Under the pieces are notes generated by a model, which was given only the letters and a program-made list of their open reading frames with translations, was not told where the DNA came from and did no database searches. A program made the position numbers and the translations under genes. A DNA stretch of 6,976 bases from Kiritimatiellia bacterium (lineage in GTDB: Bacteria; Verrucomicrobiota; Kiritimatiellia; SLAD01), in NCBI GenBank assembly GCA_007125875.1, contig SLCI01000113.1:1-6976 (forward strand), given 5' to 3'. Positions 1 through 5,557 of this stretch are shown here, one piece after another (positions within the stretch are counted from its first letter, which is position 1; each line of letters starts with the position of its first letter).

Positions 1-591
1 GCCTATTTCCAGCAATGCGATATGGAAAGTAACGGTAAATACGTCGATCAGGAAGGGCGACCCGTGAGCGTCCAAACCGGCCCCATCATTTGGGGCGAGC
101 CGGGTACGAATGGGCAGCACGCCTTTTACCAGCTACTGCATCAAGGCACCAAGCTGGTGCCCTGCGACTTCATCGGATTCCATCACTCCCAGAATCCGAT
201 TGGCGACCATCATGTCAAACTGATGGCCAACTTCTTTGCACAGACTGAAGCCCTCGCATTCGGTAAGACACGGGAACAAGTGGAGGCCGAAGGGACCGCG
301 TCGGAGCTGGTGCCGCACCGCGTGTTTGAAGGGAATCGCCCCACCAACACGATCCTGGCTGACCGCCTCACGCCCTATGTGCTTGGTCAGCTAATCGCGC
401 TGTATGAGCACAAAGTCTTTGTGCAGGGTGTCATTTGGAACATCTTTTCCTTTGATCAGTGGGGGGTTGAACTCGGCAAGCAGTTGGCCGGTAAAATATT
501 GCCGGAGTTGGACGGGGCCAGCAGTGCTCCACTGCAACACGACGCTTCCACCAATCAGTTAATCGAACGCTTCCGCGCGGCCCGCTCATGA
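1..591 (+). CDS. pgi: Glucose-6-phosphate isomerase, C-terminal part (5' truncated by window edge)
   Basis: Interconverts glucose 6-phosphate and fructose 6-phosphate in glycolysis and gluconeogenesis (cytoplasm). The frame is open from base 1, and the visible 196 residues are the last third of a protein usually about 540-550 aa long. The family's catalytic residues are present: Glu in YFQQCDMESNGK (fragment residue 9), His in GEPGTNGQH (residue 40, the same 31-residue spacing as in E. coli Pgi), and Lys at the end of the second PGI signature, FDQWGVELGK (residue 160). KVFVQGVIWNIFSFDQWG and FEGNRPTN are further strongly conserved blocks. The overall pattern resembles the long E. coli/eukaryote type rather than short Bacillus-type enzymes. 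The stop overlaps the start of the next gene (ATGA), so the two are probably co-transcribed and translationally coupled. Nothing suggests inactivation. The N-terminal domain lies outside the window. Confidence 0.97.
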   Translation, partial: AYFQQCDMESNGKYVDQEGRPVSVQTGPIIWGEPGTNGQHAFYQLLHQGTKLVPCDFIGFHHSQNPIGDHHVKLMANFFAQTEALAFGKTREQVEAEGTASELVPHRVFEGNRPTNTILADRLTPYVLGQLIALYEHKVFVQGVIWNIFSFDQWGVELGKQLAGKILPELDGASSAPLQHDASTNQLIERFRAARS

Positions 592-947
592 GTAAACCGT
601 CGACCGCGATACAGTGCACGGCCTGTGGCGCCGAATCCTGGGTCGTGCGCGAGCCGATCTACGAAGGATTCACCAAAGTTGGTGAATCTTTCGCATGTGC
701 GTCGTGTGGGCATGTCTTCGCTAGCGAAGAAGACGTCCCCTATGTGGGCTTAACCACACCCAAAATCTTCAGTGAAGAGGATCGGTCCGCCCAGCCGCAG
801 CTATTTGAAGCGGGCGAAAATCGCCGCATCTGTCGTTACTGCAAGCATTACGTCGTCAATCCATTCACGCAATGGTGCGGCGTCCACAAGAAGGAAGTCG
901 AAGCCACCGACTCTTGTGGACGCTTTGAAGCCCGCTCCGAAGAGTGA
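588..947 (+). CDS. Small cysteine-rich (zinc-ribbon-like) protein of unknown function
   Basis: A 119-residue soluble protein that I cannot assign to a named family. It has two Cys clusters. The first is CxxC at residues 10-13 plus CxxC at 37-40 (CTAC and CASC), a classic four-Cys zinc ribbon. The second is C82-x2-C85-x11-C97-x12-C110 (CRYCKHYVVNPFTQWC ... DSC). The linker (about 45-75) is acidic and contains VPYVGLTTPKIFSEED. There is no signal peptide or membrane segment. The ATG at 588 overlaps the pgi stop by four bases, so translation is probably coupled to pgi and no separate ribosome site is needed. The two clusters suggest binding of two Zn ions or an Fe-S/Zn site; this is inferred from spacing only. 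The coding sequence contains a 32-bp near-perfect palindrome at 662-693. Real gene: fairly sure. Function: unknown. Confidence 0.85.
   Translation: MSKPSTAIQCTACGAESWVVREPIYEGFTKVGESFACASCGHVFASEEDVPYVGLTTPKIFSEEDRSAQPQLFEAGENRRICRYCKHYVVNPFTQWCGVHKKEVEATDSCGRFEARSEE
662..693. repeat. 32-bp near-perfect palindrome inside the Cys-rich gene
   Basis: Left arm CGAAGGATTCACCAA (662-676), centre AG (677-678), right arm TTGGTGAATCTTTCG (679-693). Fourteen of 15 pairs are Watson-Crick and one (666/689) is G-T. It is fully inside coding sequence, in frame with EGFTKVGESF between the two CxxC pairs of the first ribbon. As RNA it would form a stable hairpin with a four-base loop. It could be an mRNA structure, a protein-binding site or a remnant of a small palindromic element. 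The symmetry is seen directly; the role is not known. Confidence 0.7.
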
Positions 948-961
948 ACTCGAATTATAGA

Positions 962-2137
962 TTACAGACGCAAGCCCACGGCGCCGGAAACCACCCAGGA
1001 GTCCAGCTGAACTCTGGCAGAGGACACGTCGTTCCGCGTATTGAAGTCATTCACCCAATTGTAACCCGCATCGAGCACCGCAAAGTAACGTCCATCCTCG
1101 GTCACGTCCACGCGCGCCTGCACTTGGCAGGTGGCACCCCATAACCATTCATTGCTGCTGCGTGAGAAGCGTTGCCGCTGTACTTCTTCGCCGGCGGCGT
1201 TCGTGAACCACGCGTCAGTTTTAAGGGTCCAGTCTACATAACTGATTGTCACGCCCGCCAAAACACCTATGCTCAAGCGATCCGCAACGGATAATTCCGC
1301 GCTGCCGCCCAGCAGGAGCTCGTGCTGTTCGATATCGATCTCGTGGGCCGACCAGCCCGCATAGGATTGGCGCTGCACGCTCTGGGCACTTTGCTGAGTC
1401 GGCGATTGATACGGGAATCCCGCGGGGTTGGCCGCTAGAAAAGCCTCCGCATCTGTCACGATCGCTGAATTGGGATCATGGTCACGCGAATCAAAAGGCG
1501 CTGTTATTTCGCCGCCAAAGAAATTGGCATCATAGATGTATTGGTTTCGTTCCGTGCGTTGTTGGTGCACGGTTTGCGAGAATTGGCGTGGGCTGCGATC
1601 AATGCTGCCTCGACCAAAGGCGTAACGCAACGCCCCGTAAACGGCCCATCCTTCGTCGTTGCTCATTGCCGGCAATTCCAGCAGTACAAAGGGGACGAGC
1701 ACCGTTTCCTCGCTGGAGCCAGAGCTATCCAAGGCTTCACTGCTCGTGCGAGGGCGATCAACATGTAAGCTGCTGAAGGTTATTTGGTAAAAATCGTCGC
1801 CATCCAAGTGTGGAGATGGACGGATTTGATCTTGGTTTTGCACGGTGAAATGGTCTAAGCCGTCCCAAAAATCCGGATTCGCGATAATGGAGCCATCCTT
1901 GTACTCAATGTCACCTTCACCAGGATAGAGGCCACGGAAACCAACATCGCGCGGGCGCATGCCGCGCGCGGGCGGCGCATCTAAATCAGTAGCCCGGAAA
2001 TTTGCTTCCCATGTACGTACCTGTAGGCCCGCCGAAATGCGTGCACCGTTATACCACGCCTCGCCATGTTCAGCCGCCTCGACGCTTAGGTGTGCTGCCC
2101 CTGTCCAAATGAATAACGACGCTGTTGCTAGCCACAA
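962..2137 (-). CDS. Putative outer-membrane beta-barrel protein (hypothetical)
   Basis: About 391 residues, not recognised as a named family. A hydrophobic stretch LWLATASLFIWTGAAHL followed by SVEA/AEHG looks like a Sec signal peptide cleaved near residue 21. The middle is polar and acidic, with GLYPGEGDIEYKDGS and NPDFWDGLDHF. The last ~126 residues (266-391) alternate polar and hydrophobic residues, rich in Trp/Tyr/Gly, as in transmembrane beta-hairpins, and end in WVVSGAVGLRL, a barrel-type C-terminus ending in Leu rather than Phe. The frame is open back to a TTG at 2278, but a good promoter lies within 2238-2265, so that stretch is probably 5' leader. There is no in-frame ATG or GTG near the signal peptide. 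The TTG at 2137 is the nearest permitted start, 15 bases after an AAGGAG, although the basic KNHQK just upstream would make a better signal-peptide n-region. The start is therefore uncertain. It converges on the pgi pair. Confidence 0.75.
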   Translation of the reverse strand: MWLATASLFIWTGAAHLSVEAAEHGEAWYNGARISAGLQVRTWEANFRATDLDAPPARGMRPRDVGFRGLYPGEGDIEYKDGSIIANPDFWDGLDHFTVQNQDQIRPSPHLDGDDFYQITFSSLHVDRPRTSSEALDSSGSSEETVLVPFVLLELPAMSNDEGWAVYGALRYAFGRGSIDRSPRQFSQTVHQQRTERNQYIYDANFFGGEITAPFDSRDHDPNSAIVTDAEAFLAANPAGFPYQSPTQQSAQSVQRQSYAGWSAHEIDIEQHELLLGGSAELSVADRLSIGVLAGVTISYVDWTLKTDAWFTNAAGEEVQRQRFSRSSNEWLWGATCQVQARVDVTEDGRYFAVLDAGYNWVNDFNTRNDVSSARVQLDSWVVSGAVGLRL

Positions 2138-2152
2138 CTTTTGATGGTTTTT

Positions 2153-2158
2153 CTCCTT
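2153..2158 (-). promoter_or_regulatory. Strong Shine-Dalgarno (AAGGAG) without a well-placed start codon
   Basis: On the minus strand AAGGAG is followed by AAAAACCATCAAAAG and then TTG (2137). At the usual 5-9 base spacing the only in-frame codons are AAC, CAT and CAA; ATC is out of frame and soon reaches a stop. The site supports translation beginning here rather than at 2278. The expected ATG is missing, so either the distant TTG is used or the start codon has been altered. Confidence 0.55.
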
Positions 2159-2237
2159 ATCAATTGCGAATTCGTCTGCTGATTCGATAACAAACGCTTG
2201 TCCGCGACTCTCTAACGAACTGCATGCTTCATGAGCG

Positions 2238-2265
2238 ATTATGGCAATTTCCTTGGAAATTTCAA
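2238..2265 (-). promoter_or_regulatory. Predicted sigma-70 promoter of the barrel-protein gene
   Basis: Minus strand: -35 TTGAAA (2265-2260), 16-base spacer, -10 CATAAT (2243-2238). Each box matches five of six consensus positions. Transcription would begin near 2231, giving a leader of roughly 95 bases before the TTG at 2137. The promoter lies inside the longest open frame, which argues that the upstream codons are not translated. Predicted from sequence only. Confidence 0.5.
2246..2261. promoter_or_regulatory. Palindrome AATTTCCTTGGAAATT between -35 and -10 (possible operator)
   Basis: A perfect 7+2+7 inverted repeat (AATTTCC-TT-GGAAATT) fills the spacer of the predicted minus-strand promoter and touches the -35 box, a position where a bound dimeric regulator would block or alter RNA polymerase binding. 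The TTTCC/GGAAA half-sites resemble those of the 31-bp array at 5558-5670. The symmetry is seen directly; the operator role is inferred. Confidence 0.45.
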
Positions 2266-2302
2266 GGCTCAATCCCAAAACATATGGGAAACGGCAGGTA
2301 GA

Positions 2303-2604
2303 TCATGATCCCCCCTTGGGTCGGCTTGGTGCGAGCAGGTAGACGCGGCGATATCCTGCAGAAGACTCCTGTAACCAGCCTGTAGGGCCGTCGCTTGCGA
2401 CGCGCCACGAATAAATCAGCACACCCATTGGGCGGCGACAAAGCCCAAATATCATCAGCGCGTTACGGTGGGTTCCAGCCATCCGAACCAGGCAGAGATG
2501 GGGATGGAGATATAGCCGACGTAGATTGCGCCCAGCGCGATCCACAGGGCGATCAGCAAACGACGCGCTACGGGGCCTCGGTGGCAGCTGAGTGCGAGCT
2601 TCCA
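2303..2604 (-). other. Doubtful short reading frames with a membrane-segment-like stretch (possible gene remnant)
   Basis: This part of the 2138-2713 spacer has no convincing complete gene, but the minus strand shows coding-like composition in two frames. Frame one (2604-2455, possible TTG at 2559) encodes a hydrophobic helix, RRLLIALWIALGAIYVGYIS, then IPISAWFGWLEPTVTR and a TGA. That TGA overlaps an ATG (TGATG) starting a 50-codon frame in another register, 2455-2303, containing GVLIYSWRVASDGPTGW. No ribosome-binding site precedes either. They could be two tiny coupled genes, one gene broken by a frameshift, or chance. A longer minus-strand frame (2638-2303) runs through in the second register, but its middle looks like the shadow of the hydrophobic frame. 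Confidence 0.25.
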
Positions 2605-2649
2605 TCATACAACTCGCGAAGTTTTGCCCATTTCGCAATAGATTAGCCC

Positions 2650-2678
2650 TTGACCATATATTCCAAACGTCTTATTTT
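2650..2678 (+). promoter_or_regulatory. Predicted promoter of the metal-importer operon
   Basis: -35 TTGACC (2650-2655), 17-base spacer, -10-like TATTTT (2673-2678); transcription would start near 2685, about 40 bases before the ATG. A second TTGACC at 2677-2682 with GATATT at 2701-2706 (18-base spacer) is an alternative. Either agrees with the palindrome at 2676-2689 being a control site. Confidence 0.4.
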
Positions 2679-2689
2679 GACCAGTCAAA
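2676..2689. promoter_or_regulatory. Palindrome TTTGACCAGTCAAA upstream of the metal importer (candidate repressor operator)
   Basis: A perfect 6+2+6 inverted repeat, TTTGAC-CA-GTCAAA, overlaps the predicted -10 or -35 and transcription start. It sits inside a wider 7-bp inverted pair, TTCCAAA (2661-2667) and TTTGGAA (2705-2711). Importers of this kind are usually repressed by metal-loaded MntR/DtxR or Fur-type regulators. Which protein binds here cannot be told from sequence, and it is not an obvious match to the E. coli MntR or Fur box. Confidence 0.4.
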
Positions 2690-2725
2690 GTATTAAATTC
2701 GATATTTGGAAGAGTGAGGACAGGA

Positions 2726-3655
2726 ATGAGAATGGATTCAGGAGTCGGGAGGGCTGGAGTGTTGTGCGTGATCGCCGTGTTGCTGTTGTCCGGCTGCCAT
2801 CCGGGTGCCGAGCAAAGGTCAGCTTCCGATCGCCCGATTATCGTGACAACGTTTACGATTTTGCAGGATCTGGTGCAAACGGTGGTTGGCGATGTGGCGG
2901 AGGTGCGTACGATCACCCCGATTGGCGGTGAGGTACATGAATGGGAGTTGATCCCCTCTAACTTCGCTGCGATTGAGGACGCGGAGCTCATATTCTACAA
3001 CGGTTTTGGCCTGGAAGAGTGGATGCGGCAGGTCCGGGCAACCGCCCGACCCGGCGTGGCAATTGTGGCGGTGGCTGAGAACAGCGGCTACCCGACGTTA
3101 CCTATTCGCATCGGCGAATTAGAAGGTCGGCCGGATCCGCACCTCTGGATGAGTCCAACTGCAGCGATGGCCTACGTTGAAGTCATTCGCGACGCGCTTT
3201 CCGAGTGGCGCCCCGATCAAGCAGAGGATTTTGTCGCGCGTGCAACCGCAGCCATTACGCATCTCGCTGAGCTGCAGGAGGAGGTGCGCGAATTGCTTGC
3301 CCCGATTCCACGAGAACAGCGCGTGTTGATTACGAGCGAAGCTGCGTTCCTCTACTTTGCCGATGCCTTCGACTTCGAGCACGACGCGATTTGGGGCAGC
3401 AACGATGAAGAAGAGGGTACACCACGGCAAATTGCCCGCATTATCGATATCATTCGTGCTCAACAGATTCCAGTGGCCTTCTACGAAAGCACCATCAGCG
3501 ATCGCCATGTTCGGTCGGTGGCGGAAGAAACCGGAATACGCGTGGCGGGCCCACTGTTTGTGGATTCACTAGGGCCGGCAAATAGTGGTGTGACCAGCTA
3601 CGGGGAACTGCTGCTACATAATGCCCGGTTGATTAGCCAAGAATTGCGACCATGA
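2726..3655 (+). CDS. mntA: Metal ABC transporter substrate-binding lipoprotein (Mn/Fe type)
   Basis: The receptor of a divalent-metal importer, tethered outside the inner membrane. From the ATG at 2726 (309 aa) there is a lipoprotein signal peptide with lipobox LLSGC (Cys24), then a cluster A-I (TroA/PsaA/SitA-like) fold. Probable metal ligands are His71 (GGEVHEWE), His139 (DPHLWMSP), Glu205 (TSEAAFLYF) and Asp280 (LFVDSLG). Glu in the third position (SEAAF rather than the HNAF-type His of ZnuA), together with EEEGTP and FYESTISDRHV, matches the Mn/Fe branch (PsaA, SitA). No long His-rich loop of ZnuA type is present. An upstream in-frame GTG (2714) is less likely because GAGGA at 2716-2720 is spaced five bases from the 2726 ATG; an ATG at 2732 is also possible. 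The stop overlaps the ATPase gene (ATGA). Manganese versus iron cannot be decided from sequence. Confidence 0.9.
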   Translation: MRMDSGVGRAGVLCVIAVLLLSGCHPGAEQRSASDRPIIVTTFTILQDLVQTVVGDVAEVRTITPIGGEVHEWELIPSNFAAIEDAELIFYNGFGLEEWMRQVRATARPGVAIVAVAENSGYPTLPIRIGELEGRPDPHLWMSPTAAMAYVEVIRDALSEWRPDQAEDFVARATAAITHLAELQEEVRELLAPIPREQRVLITSEAAFLYFADAFDFEHDAIWGSNDEEEGTPRQIARIIDIIRAQQIPVAFYESTISDRHVRSVAEETGIRVAGPLFVDSLGPANSGVTSYGELLLHNARLISQELRP

Positions 3656-4431
3656 CCAATCCGGAACATGAACGATGGGTGGTCGAAGCCGACGGCGTTG
3701 CCGCCGATTACAGCGGGCTAATCGCTTTGGCTGATGTTGACCTGCGTTTGCCCGCGGCTCGCTTAACGGCGATTATCGGACCCAACGGCGCAGGCAAATC
3801 AACCCTGCTGAAACTTTTGACGGGGATGAAAAAGCCGCTGCGAGGTTCGTTGCGAGTATGTGGCATGGACATACATACCGCTCGACGCGCCAACGCGGTG
3901 GCGTACGTCCCGCAAGAGACGGACATCGATTGGGATTATCCCATTTCAGTGCGGGACGTGGTGCTGACCGGACGCTACGGGCGGAGTCGACAATCGGGCG
4001 GCTGGCGTGCTTGGCTGCCACCCCGCTTTATCGGCGCCTCGCACCATGACAAGGCCCATGCGGCCATGGCCGCTGTGCAGGTTGACGATTTGGCGGATCG
4101 ACCGATTGGAGCACTCTCCGGCGGTCAGAAAAAGCGCGTGTTCATGGCCCGCTCGATTGCGCAGGAAGCCGATCTAATGCTGCTGGATGAACCGCTGGCC
4201 GGCGTCGATCGGCGCAGCGAACGGATCATTATTGATTATCTGAAAGAATTTGTCCGATGCGGCAAGTCCGTGCTGATGGTCACTCACGACTTGCCGACCG
4301 TGCGCGATTGCGCGGACTGGGTGGTATTGGTCAATCGGGCGATTGCGGGGGTAGGGGATCCAGAAGAAATGCTAGCCGCGGAAGCATTGGAAAAAGGCTA
4401 TCACCGCATTGAGCATCGGGGGGAGCGGTGA
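3652..4431 (+). CDS. mntB: Metal ABC transporter ATP-binding protein
   Basis: The 259-residue cytoplasmic ATPase that powers the importer. Motifs in order: Walker A GPNGAGKST (43-51), Q-loop Gln88 (YVPQE), the family-typical DIDWDYPISVRDVVLTGRYG (91-110), ABC signature LSGGQ (155-159), Walker B LMLLDEP (175-181, catalytic Glu180), D-loop AGVD (183-186) and switch His212 (VTHD). All catalytic elements are intact, and the length is normal for the ZnuC/MntB/SitB group. The start overlaps the lipoprotein gene's stop by four bases, and the stop TGA shares its A with the permease ATG, so the three genes form one tightly coupled operon. The ATPase alone would not distinguish Zn from Mn transport; the receptor suggests Mn or Fe. 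Confidence 0.95.
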   Translation: MTNPEHERWVVEADGVAADYSGLIALADVDLRLPAARLTAIIGPNGAGKSTLLKLLTGMKKPLRGSLRVCGMDIHTARRANAVAYVPQETDIDWDYPISVRDVVLTGRYGRSRQSGGWRAWLPPRFIGASHHDKAHAAMAAVQVDDLADRPIGALSGGQKKRVFMARSIAQEADLMLLDEPLAGVDRRSERIIIDYLKEFVRCGKSVLMVTHDLPTVRDCADWVVLVNRAIAGVGDPEEMLAAEALEKGYHRIEHRGER

Positions 4432-5381
4432 TGCTGGAGGCGCTTGTAGAGTTCCTGTCGGGAATCGGGACAGCTTGGGCGAATCACTTGTTGAGCTGGC
4501 TGAGTTATGTCATCGGGTGGTTGCCGGAGACGATTGCGGAGCCTTTCCAGTACCAATTCATGTTGCGCGCACTGCTGACCTCGCTAGTGGTCGGGGGCGT
4601 CTGCGGGATCTTGTCGTGCTATGTCGTCTTGAAGCGGTGGGCCTTGTTGGGCGATGCCATCAGTCATGCCGTACTGCCCGGCGTCGCGATCGCCTACCTG
4701 TTAGGCGCTCCGATGCTGGTGGGCGCGTTTATCAGCGGTAGTGTGACGGCGGTTGGGATCGGCTTTATTCAGCGCAATACGCGGATCAAGGAGGATTCCG
4801 CCATGGGGTTGATGTTCACCGCTATGTTCGCGCTGGGGGTAGTGATCATCTCCCGGATTGCCACTTCAACACATCTGATGCACATCCTCTTTGGTAATGT
4901 GCTGGGCGTGACCATGGCGACCTTGGTGACGACGATGTACATCGGCGCATTCGCGCTCGGCGTCGTGCTGCTTTGCTACAAACAGTTTCTCGTCTATACG
5001 TTCGACCCCAATCACGCCAGTGCCATAGGCATGTCGACCGGCATGATTCATTACGGATTGATGCTCTTGCTCACGCTGACCATCGTGACCAGCTTGGAGA
5101 CGGTAGGAGTCATCCTCGTCGTGGCCATGCTGATCATTCCCGGTGCCACGGCTTCGCTGCTGACGCATCGCCTGCCGCGTATGATGGCGATTTCGGTCTT
5201 GGTGGGCATCGCATCGACGACCTTGGGATTGTATTTCTCATTTCGGCTAGACGTCGCATCGGGCGGCATGATGGTGTTGGTAGCTTTTGTGATCTTTGTT
5301 ATCGCAGGCCTAGCCTCACCGGTCGGTCCGATCCGGCAGCAATTGCGCCGACGTGCACGCGCTGACCTCAATGCGGATTAA
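4431..5381 (+). CDS. mntC: Metal ABC transporter permease
   Basis: Inner-membrane channel subunit of the ABC-3 family, 316 aa from the ATG at 4431; GGGAG ends five bases upstream. A GTG at 4428 is in frame but less favoured. Conserved ABC-3 stretches: EPFQYQFMLRALL (37-49), WALLGDAISHAVLPGVA (70-86), KEDSAMGLMF (120-129), HILFGNVLG (151-159), ETVGVILVVAMLIIPGATA (223-241). About eight hydrophobic helices can be drawn between residues 47 and 297. The protein is somewhat longer than SitC-type permeases (~285 aa): an extra amphipathic/hydrophobic N-terminal stretch (1-36) and a basic tail (RQQLRRRARADLNAD). Only one permease gene is present, so a homodimer is expected. The sequence resembles the Mn/Fe SitC group. 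No further gene follows in the operon. Confidence 0.93.
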   Translation: MLEALVEFLSGIGTAWANHLLSWLSYVIGWLPETIAEPFQYQFMLRALLTSLVVGGVCGILSCYVVLKRWALLGDAISHAVLPGVAIAYLLGAPMLVGAFISGSVTAVGIGFIQRNTRIKEDSAMGLMFTAMFALGVVIISRIATSTHLMHILFGNVLGVTMATLVTTMYIGAFALGVVLLCYKQFLVYTFDPNHASAIGMSTGMIHYGLMLLLTLTIVTSLETVGVILVVAMLIIPGATASLLTHRLPRMMAISVLVGIASTTLGLYFSFRLDVASGGMMVLVAFVIFVIAGLASPVGPIRQQLRRRARADLNAD

Positions 5382-5478
5382 AGCGCGCAGCACGAAGACG
5401 CAAGGGGCGCTCTGTCCCGTCCTCGGAGAATAGACCGAGAAGTATTGGAAACTGGTATGAGGCCATGAAAATGCCGAA

Positions 5479-5498
5479 TAATAGCTTATAAGCTATTA
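5479..5498. promoter_or_regulatory. Perfect 20-bp palindrome TAATAGCTTATAAGCTATTA (site 1 of 2)
   Basis: Perfect two-fold symmetry centred between 5488 and 5489. It shares ATAGC-TATAAGCTAT with a second copy exactly 41 bp downstream (about four helical turns), so both would face the same side of the DNA. This looks like a pair of sites for a dimeric DNA-binding protein. No such protein is encoded nearby. Confidence 0.6.
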
Positions 5499-5520
5499 CA
5501 TGTTCTCAATAGATATGACC

Positions 5521-5538
5521 TATAGCGTATAAGCTATA
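5521..5538. promoter_or_regulatory. Second palindrome TATAGCGTATAAGCTATA (site 2 of 2), overlapping a TATAAT
   Basis: An 18-bp palindrome with one mismatched pair (G5527), centred between 5529 and 5530. It overlaps TATAAT at 5535-5540, a perfect -10 box, but no good -35 is seen at 16-18 bp. If the -10 is used, a bound protein would cover it. Any transcript would run rightward into the 31-bp array. Confidence 0.5.
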
Positions 5539-5557
5539 ATGTCTCTTGCGTGCCGAC

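Noticed and set aside
1246..1776. A 176-codon plus-strand open frame opposite the barrel-protein gene
   Set aside because: Its product is Arg/Pro/Cys-rich without domain character, has no ribosome site, and lies wholly antisense to a frame with a signal peptide and barrel-like strands. It is a GC-driven shadow.
1946..1972. GC-rich inverted repeat (GCGCGG...CCGCGC) in the barrel gene
   Set aside because: It falls in an Arg/Pro/Gly-rich coding stretch where such symmetry arises easily from GC-rich codons.
5422..5439. Intrinsic terminator just after the importer operon
   Set aside because: The stem is five base pairs with an 8-base loop and no following T-run.
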